From NCBI RefSeq assembly GCF_037975245.1, contig NC_092576.1, positions 19,120,111 to 19,184,110 on the forward strand: a DNA stretch of 64,000 nt, in the 5' to 3' direction. Position numbers and translations under genes: made by a program. This document shows positions 23,372-36,008 of the stretch, piece after piece. Source of the stretch: Apostichopus japonicus. Lineage: Eukaryota > Echinodermata > Holothuroidea > Aspidochirotida > Stichopodidae. The notes under the pieces were generated by a model. The model saw only the letters and a program-made list of their open reading frames with translations, made no database searches and was not told the origin of the DNA. Numbering within the stretch: the stretch's first letter is position 1; each line of letters begins with the position of its first letter.

Positions 23372-23638
23372 GTGGCTATTTTTACAACTAGTCGTAACAA
23401 TAATTTCCGATTACGCATGCGCAGTTGCTATTTTTACAACCAAGAGTACTATTTCTAAAACTAGGAGTAACCATTATTTTCCGATTAGGGTAAGGGTTAG
23501 GGTAAGGATTAGAGCTTAGGGTTAGGATTAACCCTACTACATGCGAAGTTGCTTTATTTACTTTACTGCGCATGAATTCGCCGATTTCATAAGAATAGTT
23601 AATAAATAATTGTTATGACTAGTCGTAACAATAGCCAC
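23372..23638. mobile_element. 267-bp MITE with telomere-like core
   Basis: The ends are inverted repeats: GTGGCTATTTTTACAACTAG at left and, on the other strand, GTGGCTATTGTTACGACTAG at right. Further in, both arms reach CATGCGCAG. CTTTTTTAAT occurs just outside both ends and may be a ~10-bp target duplication. The centre (23486-23530) contains GGGTAAGGGTTAGGGTAAGG and GGGTTAGG, which resemble telomere repeats. Confidence 0.75.
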
Positions 23639-23683
23639 GGCCTTTTTTAATATAAGCTTATTTAATTTTCAAGTACTACTATA

Positions 23684-25015
23684 CAGGGGCGTATCCAGGA
23701 ATTTCCAATAGGGGGCGTCAGGCATGAATGATCGCCGTCCTGGGTGATGGGTCTAAGGGGGGGTGGACAATTTTTGCTTTCGAAGAAGGGCTGAAATGCA
23801 AAATGGTGCCATGTGCATGGGCGGCGATCCGTACTTCCGAGTGGGGGGGGGGATATGACCTTGTTGACTATCTAAGCGTAGCGCCACCATGGGTTGGCGC
23901 GAAGCGTACAAGAAAATTTTGGGATTAACAAACCCTCTAGATGGCCGGAAACGGCACTTCTCGAGGTTTCCAAGCGGCATATACCCAACTTTAAAATAGG
24001 GATGTCATGTCCGAAATATCTCATAATCAGGATCCAAAATACCTTTTTTTAATTTCGGGTGTTATTTTGGGAAAATTGCCCAATCCAATCTTGTTTCAGG
24101 CGCAACGTTAACATGTTCGAGAGCTCTTTTATATTATTCGATGAAGAAAATGGCCTCATGCAGGCTATTATAGGCCTATACACATGCAATACACAATTAC
24201 ACATAGTTACATTCCTAGGTAACGATTGCTAGGGCATCCAGGTGAAACGTGTATTAAGCATTACCCTGGTAACATGAGATTCTCAGCTGTTCGAGGGAAC
24301 ATGTACGTGTGTAGGCCTACTATAGGGCCTTTATTAATACTATGAGGGTGCATATATGTACTATATCAATACCGTGGGCGCAATAATACATTTTGTTGTT
24401 ATAGGGCCAATGAAGCCTACAGTCAACTATTCTTGCTTTATAAAGACGCTTTATTTGAAAAGATCGCACTGCGTTTATGGTAGGCGAGTAATGAAGCTAA
24501 AAAAGAGCCGTACATTAACGATGATGCATAAATGTAGGCATGAAAATATTCTTATCCCTGGCATTTGGTGGGGGGATATGGTGTATTACATCCCCTCCAC
24601 CCATTTTCATGGGGGATATATCCCCCTTCCCCCCCCCCCAGGATCGCCGCCCATGGCCATATGTGATCCATTTTTCGACCTCAATAATAAGCAACATTTC
24701 CAGTAAGTATGGACACAAAATGCACAATTTAGTATGGCAGGCATGTCACTTAGTGTTTATAGTGATAATACAAACACAATTACCATCTATGTTTCTAAAA
24801 CTATTATGCCGCCGAACTTCGCCAGAACCTATTTTGGCAAACAAAAAATAAAGCATACGGGAGGGGGGGGGGGGTTGAGCGATCACCGACATCTCACTTA
24901 AAGGTCGTCATCAATTTTTTTAATTTTTTTTTGCTAAACTTTTTTTTTTTTGGTGACGGCCAATAGGGGTGGGGGGCGCGCGTCTGTTGCGCCCCCCCCC
25001 CTGGATACGCCCCTG
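23684..25015. mobile_element. 1.33-kb non-autonomous DNA transposon (hAT-like termini)
   Basis: The terminal inverted repeats are CAGGGGCGTATCCAGG (23684-23699 and the complement at 25000-25015), with CTATA on both outer sides (23679-23683, 25016-25020). The CAGGGGCG start is typical of hAT non-autonomous elements, but those make 8-bp duplications and only 5 bp match here. No transposase frame is present. The interior holds G- and C-runs near both ends, an inverted GGGGGATAT / ATATCCCCC pair at 24570-24630, and a GGTTGGCGCGAAGCGTACAAG block also found in the elements at 38928 and 39682. Confidence 0.8.
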
Positions 25016-28000
25016 CTATATGTACCGGGCATGAAGGTATTGCCAGTGCTGAAAACCACCAGTGACAGTTCTAGTCAGTAGTAAACTAATAATACCAGCA
25101 TAGGCTTAGTATTGTGTAGTTGTACTATCACTACCCTACTACTAAGTGCTTAGGTCCTCCAAAATTCAAGGCAACGACATCGTATTCGTAAACAATGTCT
25201 TGAAAGCAAACATCATATTCATAATTCATAAACACACGGTCCCGTAATAATGAATACACTGCACTATAGAATACTAAAAACTATAACCCTAGGCTACACA
25301 CTATGGTAACGTGCATATATATGTACATATGCAATTAACCACGATAGGATACGTTGATGCCCGCTAACAAGTGCAACCTTAAAAATGTCCTTTTAATTCA
25401 ACCCAGAATGCTGGAACAACTCCGAATTTAGCCTCAAATCATTGTTTAACTTATTTTAAACAATCGACCGGACGATGCAGGCGGTACTCTCTTGAAAACG
25501 GAAAATGTGCAATTCGAAAGATGAAAGGATTATACTTACGTTTCGTTTTTATTTTCCAAGCCGATGCAAAGAAATTTCCGAATTTCATCCACATTGTGAG
25601 TCCGACATCGTCGCAAACAGATATTTAATGAATATCCAACTTCTTTTGTTCAAAGTTTTGCCTGAAGCAATTCGATTGCTGCTTTATGAATACGTATTAA
25701 AACGGATTTTCAGACGATATCCAAGCCGCAGTGTACTAAAATATTGTGATGGGCTAAGCTCCCACAATGCATTTCACCGCTTTTGCGAAGTGTTTAACGA
25801 TTGCGCAATAACACAAATTTCGGAGCGTGTGCAAAAAAGGCTTGCAACAACTGAATTTCATCCCGAATTGGCTCGATTTGGACATAAATCGGTGAAAAAG
25901 TCATAGAATGAGATAGAATTCTCGAATAAAAAAAAGTAACTTTTGTTGGCCTATATGATATATGCTTGCTCTGGAAATTCCAGAGAAAAAGAACTTTGTA
26001 TGAAGACGTTGAAATTTTTTTAAGAGAAGAGAGAGTCCCACTAACTGTTGCAATATCTCTATACATGTAATGTATTGATATAAAAACACGAACTATGAGT
26101 ACGAAGTATCAAAATCTTAATCCAGACAATTCCTTCAAGGCAATTCGAGTACACTGTGGGAAAGTGACATCCGCATGTTACTTTAGAACACTACTCCTTT
26201 AAGAAACTATTAATGAAGGACATCATCGATAGCATAGTTAGACTGTTCTCATCACTTTCCAGCCCCCAAATATGGAATAAGCTTAGTACACAACTGTTCA
26301 TGATACCAAGAAAATACACCTCACTTTGTGTTAACTTCTGTTGCAGTGTAGAAACTAGTGAGGGCGGTCGACGGTTGGACTCTGATACTATCGACAGACA
26401 TGGCGACACTCACGCCTACAGCGTGACTTGTGAGCTTTTTAAGAATGGATTCTTCAGCTAATTACCTATGCAACTTTTACTTTCACATGGAAGCTAATTC
26501 GACACAAAAATGTGATTTGTATAATTGTATACGATTTCATTGTTGCTTAAAAGGAGAGTTGTATTGCTAGTCGATCAATTAATTATGTTAGGACCCAATT
26601 GTTACAGAATATAAACAATTCTTACTTAGTTAATCGATAACATTTACAACCTGCTTAGGTACCATATATCCTTTAAACAAACGTCGTTGCGTACAATACT
26701 ACCCAATAAATACAATTAAAGCTAACTTTAGAAGATGCTGCAGTCACGTATTTAATTAAGACATTAAAACAAGAGAATATGTGTCATACAATAGCAGTCC
26801 ATTTGAGTCAGTACTTTATTGGAAGTTGACAAAAAGAAAGTGAAAAAAAGAAGCGATAATTTACCTAAATCAACATTAGTGCCTATCGGAATATATCCAA
26901 TGACAACATTTACTACACAAAATGACATGTGATAAAAAATAAACAAATAATAATGCCAAGTAGCAACTTCAAAACTTGGATGGTTTATTCGGATATCTGA
27001 TGTAGATTAGGGAACGTGAGATATTTTACAGAGACCACCCTTGCGCATTATTAAAAACATTTTATTTTTTAAACTGCAATTAGTTTTATCTTTGCATCAT
27101 TCCGACCATACCGTCAGTACTAGAGCATCAATGCTGAAAATTAACAGGCATCATCACATGAGTTCATTTGTAATGTAAACATACAATTGAGGTTATGCGG
27201 GTAAAGTTCAAGTTAATGTATTAAAACAATTTATGTTTGTTATTGTGACATAAAAGCCAATCAAAGTGTGGTGCTGTAAATATTTCAGGTTTACGCAATA
27301 CTGTCCACTAATTTGGCCCAAAAAGCGCCCTGTTGACTCATGCCGCCCTGGTGGAAATCTTTCCCTTCATATGCTGCAAATAAGCACAGGTATTTTAAGA
27401 ACTCTATAGTATCGTCATTAAAGATATGTCATTTGTAATAGGCCTAACGTTGTTGCTTTTATTTACACTCCATTAACATCTAAGATATGATTATAAGGTA
27501 CATGGCCTGTGAGTTCATAAAATATCACAACTAGGCCTATAATTAGATAGCCCCAATCTAGTTAGGATATGTCGTGGTTAAATGATTAGTTATGGGTTAG
27601 CAGTTTAATAAAGACAATATCTTTCTTATTTCACAAAGAAAAAAAATAAGGTGAAAATTAGATCATTCTGTACGAATTTCTTACAATATTTTTTTTTTTG
27701 TGGATTGTTGAAAGTGATCATCAGGTTGGCTTTATGACCTTGTTTCTCTTAAAAGATGACTCTTGGCACAACATTACTTTTGACCTGCTGCAGACCGTTA
27801 AAAGGACTACAATTTAAAAAATATATCTTATGCTCAACAGTTAGAGCGGCTGAACTGCTTAGTCTAACACACAGACCATAAGGTCTGTTTCCCAGAAACA
27901 ACACAAAAGTCAACATAGAAATTCCCAAAAAATGTCAAAATTATGACGTACAAAATCTTGTAAAGTTATGCAGATTTATGGTCACTTTAACATATCTAGC

Positions 28001-28428
28001 AGTTTATACCAGTATATCGCCCCTTAATACCTACATCACGAGAAATCATTGGTCACTTTTAAGAAAAGAGGTTCACTAGCAACACCGAAGATCATCGGGA
28101 GCCAAGTCGGCAGTTTCCTATTTGAAGTCTCCGTTCCTGTTAAGCCTAAGTATACTATGAAAATGAGAACGCTCTGTGTCCTCCTATTGACTCTAGTCTT
28201 CCATGATACCCCTCACTCACGGGAAGACTGGGGTACTTCATTTATGAAATTGAGAATTATCGGTATTAATAACCTATACTTTATCCTAGATTTCCCCGTC
28301 CCTCTTCATGTTTCCGGACCCCACAATACAACCCGGACCCCAAGCTAGTTTACCCCTGACCATCTATATCTAAATGTGTTCGAACATGAATTATGGAAGA
28401 ATTGCTTTAGAAGAAAGTGTAATAGTTT
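25016..28428. other. Intergenic sequence with one candidate first exon
   Basis: Apart from the candidate exon at 25540-25594, I see no supportable gene. A forward open frame at 25505-25906 has no recognisable domain. It overlaps the candidate exon on the other strand, and I leave it out. Confidence 0.4.
25540..25594 (-). CDS. Candidate first exon of the unrecognised minus-strand gene
   Basis: An ATG at 25592-25594 opens 18 codons (MWMKFGNFFASAWKIKTK) ending at a strong donor, AAAC|GTAAGT, in phase 1. It could therefore join in frame to either 84-nt acidic exon. Another frame of the same segment (NVDEIRKFLCIGLENKNE) is also open to the donor but has no Met and the wrong phase. The splice site is convincing, the reading frame is not, and the 5-kb distance leaves room for missed exons. 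Confidence 0.25.
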
Positions 28429-28721
28429 TTACTTTGTAATATAAGATTCAGGCAGTGGATCCACAGTCGAATAGATGTGTTCATCATGTGGGCCATAAGT
28501 ATGTGTGATCGAAGGTTCGTAGAGTGGAGGGGAACCAATAGGACGGGATATCGGACGCGTCATCTGTTGATCTGGAACGGTTCGTCTTGACTTCGGTTTA
28601 CAACTACAACGACAATATCCAAAGCAACATGCAACAATTGTTAGAACCAAGACGATCAGCAAAACGGCGATTATTGCCATAGATCCAACGATGTATGGAG
28701 AGTATTCATTGAAAACAGAAG
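28429..28721 (-). CDS. Receptor gene, last coding exon: transmembrane segment and cytoplasmic tail
   Basis: After the acceptor TTTTCCAG the exon enters in phase 1 and reads ASVFNEYSPYIVGS, then a ~22-residue hydrophobic membrane span (MAIIAVLLIVLVLTIVA), a Cys cluster (CCFGYCRCSC) suited to palmitoylation, and a ~58-residue tail ending in TAA. The tail contains SPPLYEP, a PPxY motif of the type bound by WW domains of NEDD4-like ligases. It also has YSTV, a YxxΦ endocytic motif, and further tyrosines near the end. The entry phase matches the donor of the HYR exon at 56950, which would make this the C-terminus of the CUB/YWTD/EGF/HYR protein. The link crosses 28 kb and rests on phase, strand and domain logic. 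A separate membrane-protein gene is the alternative. Confidence 0.65.
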
Positions 28722-29415
28722 CTGGAAAATAGAAGAAACGGAAAGATACTGTAGTGGTGCTCCGAATAGTAGAGGCTGAAACATGAGTCATAAACATGAA
28801 TCATAACAAATTTATTAAAAAATGTTCCGATGTAATTAGTAGTTGTACTGAAAGCGATAGTAGCTCGATCAACAAAATTTTTACAGCGATTCAATATGTA
28901 GGCTACAAATCTGCAGCCTGGATTTAGCCAGGAAAAGTTGAGTCTGTAGTATTAGTCCTGGTTGCAACTTATCTACAAACCTAAGGACAACTCTAAACCA
29001 GCTGCACGCTTTGAAAAACAAAATATATTCTGTTATTCTATTAACAAAATAACGTTTGTAACTTAACATCTGTCAACGTGTCATAACTATATATTCCAAC
29101 AAGAACGTTGGCATATAAACATACAGGATACCCAAGTACGTGATGCCGCTACATCGCTATTCAACGGAGTGTTGGTCACCAATTATTAGAACATTAGTCG
29201 TCAGGGATTTTAAATAGAGTATCGATGGACCGTGAGCGCCGGTTGTAGCAACCGGTGAGTATTAGTGAGTATGGCAGTAATTTATGATTGATCCTGGTCT
29301 GAAACTCTGATTGTTTTTTATGTTGACCCCGTCAGACCAGTGTAAATATATCCATAAGTATATTGTCTATTATATTGGAATGAAGCGCAATACATACTGT
29401 GTACCCGTTGCATAC

Positions 29416-29417
<2 letters not shown>

Positions 29418-29477
<60 letters not shown>
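29418..29477. repeat. (AT)n microsatellite
   Basis: About 30 uninterrupted TA dinucleotides lie 43 bp before the short palindrome at 29520. Confidence 0.97.
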
Positions 29478-29482
<5 letters not shown>

Positions 29483-29519
29483 TGGTATTTTTGTTTACTT
29501 CAATGCATGGTAGCTGGGA

Positions 29520-29568
29520 CTTAGGTTTACCTCGGGGATAGGTTTACCTGACACCGGGTAAACCTAAG
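29520..29568. repeat. Short palindromic element CTTAGGTTTACC...GGTAAACCTAAG
   Basis: A 49-bp unit has 12-bp perfect inverted ends, with a third GGTTTACCT copy in the middle. A larger relative with the same ends lies at 56234-56396. Both sit beside long AT microsatellites. Confidence 0.75.
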
Positions 29569-30436
29569 TCTAGGGTCTTCTTGTTCAATCAATTTCACTT
29601 CCTTTGAGGAATGATTATTTCGAGTTAAGAGAAAACCTCATAAACTTTTCAATTCCGAAGTTACAAAAAAAAAATCGTTCATTTAAAGGGTAAAATTTCC
29701 CCTCAAAAGTGGAGGTAATTCCGAAGGGTATATAACAGAATTACGAACATGGTATATATGTTGATCCCAACTTTACACCTCGATTTTGACCAAATGCGGC
29801 TATATATAGTTCCGAAACTTACAGGTTCCTCTAATTACACTGAAATCTTCGTGTTTGTACTTTTTCTTCCATTAATTTGGGATATTTAAGAAAATAAGAG
29901 TTTCTATTTTAACTGGCAAATTTACACGTAACGAAACAACGCCCCCATGTCTAAGCAGTTCTTTCTGTTTTCGGTGGTAGGGCAGTCGATCGGATCGTAT
30001 CGTTGCTATCCCAATAGCCTACATTCAACGTTACTCTATGTGGGCCTAGCCATGTAGTCTACAAAGGAAAGTGCCGCAGGTTACCGTAAACGTTGCCCAT
30101 TTGAAGTTGGCTTTTGGAACTTTGGTGGAGTATATGCATTGTAAGTAAATTCCTTAAAAGTGTTCCGGATATATTAATAACATTTAGAGTAAATACCTTC
30201 ATGCTGAACACAAATAAAGTAAGACCATGGTTAGAGTTAGAGTAGACTAGCCTAGGCCTAACGTTAGCCCTAAATTGGACCTATCAGTAATACTGGCTAT
30301 GGTAAATCACAGCTGCCTGCTACTGTCTTTGCTGATACTCGGAATATAAAATGTGATATATAAATTAAAGTATATACTTGTAACAGACTGGTCAACCTAC
30401 ACATTTTGCAGCCTGGTGATCTTCCAGATCTTTTAA

Positions 30437-30856
30437 AGTAAAGGCTTAATAATTGACGCACCTCCAAATATTACTAGGCCTACTAGTAGCATACTACTAT
30501 TACTATACTAGCCTACTACTACTGTACTGTAGCTAGTACTAGCAACTATACAGCAGGCAACCATAACTTTTTGCAGCCAAGCAGAGTTAAATATTTCATG
30601 AGTTTGAATCCATTTCAGGTATATGCTGATCAAATTGTGTTTGTGCCTGTTTTGGGGCATTTGGAAATCTTACTCCCTAAAAATAACCAACATTACCTCA
30701 ATATAATACCACTAATCTCTGGGACCTGACCTTTCTGAGGTTAGAGGCTCAGAGCATAGCAAACAGCATCCAAAGATAATGGATGTTTACTTAGGCCCTT
30801 CACTACAGTAAGCTTATCGACAGATGTGTCAATTTAGGGGTATGAAAGAACTTGCA
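30437..30856 (+). mobile_element. Truncated copy of the 598-bp MITE at 54882
   Basis: It begins AGTAAAGGCTTAATAATTGAC and follows 54882-55283 nearly collinearly. Shared words include CAGCAGGC, TTTCATGAGTTTGAATCCATTT, AACATTACCTCAATAT and TCAATTTAGGGGTATGAAAG. Homology ends after GAAAGAACTTG, so the right terminus is missing or replaced. Confidence 0.85.
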
Positions 30857-32078
30857 TTCGTGCGATGCAATTTTGAACCATTTCACGAAATATAAATCTT
30901 TGGGTATGTCTCAATCTCTCTGCCATAAAATAAGGCAGTCAGAAAGTCACAACTCCACAAAAACAGATACACAAGCAAACGGAACACTACAGTAAAAGAA
31001 AGGGCCTGATAGATTCCATAAACGAGTTACAAAAGTAAAAAATGTGAAAACGTTTGCCGTCTCAGTACAATATTCATCCCCACAATATTCTCTATATGTG
31101 TTAGTGTGCATCACTTAGCCCTGTGCGTACAGTAGTAGGCCTAGTGGTGTGTCATTGGTTCTGATTCAGAGAACTAAGTCACACAGGGCCTCAGTGTAGC
31201 AGTGTACAACAATTTTTTGTAACATGAGTTTTTTCCCCCTGCACCTACTGTATGGGATGAATCATGGCTGAAGGTAAACAATTGAGTATTCATTTTAGAA
31301 TAACAACGCAATCATGGCTAAGTAATTTAGGCATTTTGATATTAACGTTATGATGTGGGTAGTGTTAATAGTGCTGAAGTAATAGCTTGATCAAACGTAT
31401 TCCTCAAAGTCCCACAATGCCTTCACAGGGTGACCTACTGTACAGTCACTTGAGCACTTACAGTAGGAGTTTTTGCGAAAAGAGCAAATTACTTGTCCAA
31501 AATTGCTAGGTTTGATCCAGTTTTACGGAGTCCCATAACAAAAAAACACAGTCTGTGATATATCAATGGAAAAGTGTAAAGATTCAATGTAACATATTTG
31601 AAAGGATTAGAGTATGTTGAAAAACCACCAGCTATGCATTTTAAGGAAATAAACAGTACCTCATTGAACCTTGCATTGTGTTCACACTAATGAGTTATGA
31701 AATTGTTATCAGTGTCTTCATCATTAAAAGCTATTAATTAGGTTGATCAATGGTCTCACATATTAGTGCAATCACAGAGGTTAAATTTCAATCAGGTTAT
31801 AATGCCAAGGGAATCCAGACCTACTTCATAAAAAAAAACAAATTCATGGCTCCTATGAAAATCATTCATGATAAAAACCAGCATACATACAGTATGTGCA
31901 ACTAAAGCAGTTTCATATTGGGTATCATGTCCAAATAAAAGCTCTTGATTGTATTCAGTTTTCATACTTTTAAAAATGACCATCTGTGTGCAGTAATTTG
32001 GTGTTAGTAAGTAACATGAAAATGCACAAGACTAATGTTCAACAGGCACTAGATAGTTCTCATGTCCATAGCACAAAC

Positions 32079-32106
32079 CAGGGAGTTGTTCCATTACAAC
32101 TCCCTG
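32079..32106. other. Perfect 11-bp hairpin
   Basis: CAGGGAGTTGT and ACAACTCCCTG are perfectly complementary around a 6-nt TCCATT loop. ACTCCCTTG occurs again 40 bp downstream. No gene or element boundary explains it. Confidence 0.6.
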
Positions 32107-34663
32107 CACGAACAGGCTATTATGATCAGAGTTGTTATGGAACAAATAAAACTCCCTTGTATGATGTTAGCACTGTACTGTGTGACAAAACACTTAAATG
32201 CATACATGTGGTAACATGTTGCTATGATCCGATACTAGCTGGTTGGGTGTATAAATAGATCACCATTATGCAAACTGCACTGCACATGGTTTCCATTATG
32301 TAATGTTTCATTTTATGAATTTGTCAATCTGACATGTATGCTACTGTACAGTATATGTGTAGGCTGCATGTACAACTTATTGTATCTTAATAATATACAG
32401 CAAAAAACTATTGAGAACTGTGATAAACAACATTTTCAAAGTGACAGTTGGGGATCTAAAAAGACCACTGAAAGCCTTCTGTAGCGATATAACATGATAC
32501 TAAACATTATATATCTCTGCAAGCTAGTGTACCCTGCTTTGAGATGTATGGTTTAAATAAGGTTTTCACAAGTTTGCCCTGTTGACCCAACCACTGGCCT
32601 AGCCCTAGACATACCAATAAATAGATCTATCCATGCTTCAAATTGAGTTTTCACAATTTGACCATTTTTACCTAAATTTCCTTTGACCTTCACCAAAAAC
32701 AATAGGCTTCTTGTACTTGTGATGCATCTATACATACATACTGTACCAACTATGAGATCTGTCCAATAAAGCTTATTGTCATGAAAAACTGTGTTAACAA
32801 GCTAGGATCACAAACACAGTACTCCTACCAATGCACACGCACACATATGCCATCGTGAGTGGAAAGTTTCAACATCATTGAAACCAAACATTAAAAATGA
32901 ACTCAGTCATAATGCCAAAGTCTGTGTTCACGAGTAGTTCTGAGCTTAAACCCCAAATGATACGTTGAGGGACTAAATGTACCGGTATACATAGTCTAGG
33001 GTGCATGCAATTTTTAAGTAAATGAACTGCATGCGGGATGAGGCATTGAACCATGCATGAATACTCAGTCAATCCCTTGAAGTGATTGCATGCTAAATTC
33101 CTGGGTATAACTTACATACCAAATAATAGATCAATATTCAAACTTAGTAGTGTGGCATTTTTCTCAATTGTTGCATATGCGGTTTCCATGAAAAAAGTGA
33201 TAGCTAAATTAACTAAACTGACATGAATATTGGACAACATGTACACTAAGTATTGACATCAAATAGGGAACTGCACTGTCAAGACTTCCACCTGCAATTT
33301 ATGAAACAATTATCTGGACTTATTTATGTTCATTCTCTTGTCAGAAAAGATGGCTTAAATTTGGCACAATTTGAGGAATGCATGAATGCAGAATGAGAAC
33401 ACCACAGCAGATATGCTCCACTTTATTGCAAGAACTTACAGGGCTGCAATTTCAAGGTCAACACAGGATATCAAAATACTGTACAGTAACTTTGAGCTGC
33501 TGGTTCATGCTGACCATGGGATGCAGCGAGAAATGGCTTATATGGAAATAAGGAGCTCCCACAAGCATATATTGCAAACATCCCCAGTTGTCTTTAATAT
33601 TCAGTAAGTATTGACTGTGAGATATATTTTATATCCCTATGACCTGAAGATAGTTTTCTAAAGTCTTCCCTTTAATATCCTCTAAGTCTGATCAACACAC
33701 ACTATACATAATATAAATTTACTGTACTAAGTTTCAACACGAACAAAGATGATGAAAATTTGCTGTTTATTTTCAAAAACTGTAAACGATCTAAGGCAAC
33801 GGCAAACAAAGTAATGTAAGAAAGGCTTTCCACTTCCCACCAAGTCCACTGCCAAACCTTTTGTTTTACTTTGCTACTTCCACCATCATAGAATGTTATC
33901 AGAATTGAAATGACTTTATGTGTAGTCTTTGAAAACCAAATGTACTGTAAATCTGCCATCTGGCAGGCTGGAATGAATTGTAGGTAGGATTGTGAAGCAA
34001 AGACTTGAGGTGTTAACACACCATCACATTTTAAACTTGATTATGATGTGTTTATTTGTACCTTTTGCAACAATGTCAATATCAAAATGTGAGGCTTTAA
34101 AAAAAGATTTACATGGAATGTACTTCAGTGAAACTTTGACATATGATTGAAATGTTGTTTTGGTTTGTTGTAGGTTAACAAGAGCTGGTGGAATTTTCCA
34201 CAAGAGAAGGAAGTACTGTCATCAATAAAATCTACAGACAGAAGAATATTTTTACTAAAGATCAAAATTTTCAATGAAAGGAAAGGCTTTCGATTAAAAT
34301 TGGACAAACAACTTCTGTAGATACAATGAGGACTAGATTTATATGTCATTGCTTGGAGCCAGGTACAGTGCATTCTATGAGTTTGAATTTTTCTTTTTAG
34401 TTTCTGGACAGGTATATGACATGCAGCGTACAAATTAAAATTTGTTAATGAATTTTCTTCCTTCACAGCATCATAAAATTCATTATTAATAATCCATTTA
34501 TACAAATTCTTATGTTGCTGTATTTGAGAATAATTTTCGTTAGTAAAACAAAGATTTTAATCATATTCATTGCATTAATTATTATTCATGTAACTCCCTT
34601 ACTTCACTGTACTGTATCAAATAAAACATTGTTTCACCAATCCATTATTCCAGTTGTTATACT

Positions 34664-36008
34664 GCTGGGAGGGGAGACACCAAGGTCTTTTAATACTTCA
34701 GTTACCCAATTAATGCTAACTAGATGCCCAATAATGCTTCCCACAATGGGGATGTTGGGTCTAGCAAACCTTAAGTCTAGTGGACCCTCAATGTAATGGG
34801 CATCCCCCCACCCCCATTTTGGTACTGCATGTGGTATACTTTTGTTAGTGAAACTAAGAGTTTCATCCTAGTCATTACATTGAGGGATGCTCTTTATTAA
34901 ACTCCCTTACTTCACTGCAGCGTATTGGTAATCAACTATTCTAGTTGTAATGTTGCTAGTACTGTATTGAGAATCCTTTTGTTAGTGAAACGAAGAGTTT
35001 AATGCTATCCATTACATTTAGGAGTACTCTCTAAGTGTCTACCTTCACAACATCATATAATAAATTATTAACAATCCATTATCTCTTTATATTTATGGCA
35101 GAGCTGTAGTCGAGTCCATTTAGCCAGAGCCCGATCCAAGTCCGAGTCCATCTGGTTTGAGCCAAATACAAGACCCCTCAAGTCCGAGCCGACTCCAGAT
35201 ACCAAAGATCACCTTTGGTAAAAATTCTTGAACTGTTATGATAATTATGCACCCAGGAGGAAATTTACCTCATGCTATAATTTTTTCGGACCCGATAAGT
35301 GGCAGCAAGCTCTTCCTGGTTCATAAATGTTATAAAACTACTGGGAGGGGAGTCACCAAGGTCCTTCAATACTTTCAGTTACCCAATAAATGCTAACTAG
35401 ACGCTCAATAATGCTTCCCACAATGGGGGTGTTGGGTCTAGCAAACCTTAAGTCTAGTGGACCCTCAATATAATGGGCATCCCTCTTGTTGGTACTGCAT
35501 GTGGTATCCATTTGTTAGTGCAACTAAGAGTTTTATCCTAGTCATTACATTGAGGGATGCTCTTTATTAAACTCCCTTTCTTCACTGCATCGTATTGGTG
35601 ATCCATTATTTCAGCTGTAATGTTGCTAGTACTGTATTTGAGAATCCTTTTGTTAGTGAAACGAAGAGTTTAATACTATCCATTACATTTAGGAGTTAAC
35701 TTTCTAAGTCTCTACCTTCTCAACATCATATAATAAATTATTAACAATCCATTATCTTTTTATATTTATGGCAGAGCTGTAGTAGAGTCCAATTAGCCAG
35801 AGTCTGAGCCAAGTCCGAGCCCACTTGGTATGAGCCAAATCCAAGACCCTTCAAGTCCGAGCCGACTCCAGATATTCAAATATGATCACCTTTGGTAAAA
35901 ATTCTTGAACAGTTATGATAATTATTCACCCAGGAGGAAATTTACCTCATGCTATAATTTTTTCGGACCAGATAAGTGGCAGCAAGCTTTTCCTGGTTCA
36001 TAAATGTT
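34664..36008. repeat. Tandem duplication, two copies of a 676-bp unit
   Basis: The unit beginning CTGGGAGGGGAG at 34665 recurs at 35341. It continues collinearly through CTAGTGGACCCTCAAT, TTTTGTTAGTGAAACGAAGAGTTTAAT, CAGAGCTGTAGT and CACCCAGGAGGAAATTTACC to CATAAATGTT (about 35331 and 36005). The unit itself contains two diverged copies of a TTTTGTTAGTGAAACNAAGAGTTT block, and a third degenerate one lies just upstream (34515-34600). The AGTCCGAGTCC-rich part resembles dispersed transposon fragments. No coding frame is shared. Confidence 0.9.

Noticed and set aside
25505-25906. Forward open frame of 133 codons
   Set aside because: No recognisable domain or motif, no splice or promoter context, and it overlaps a better minus-strand donor. 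Probably chance.
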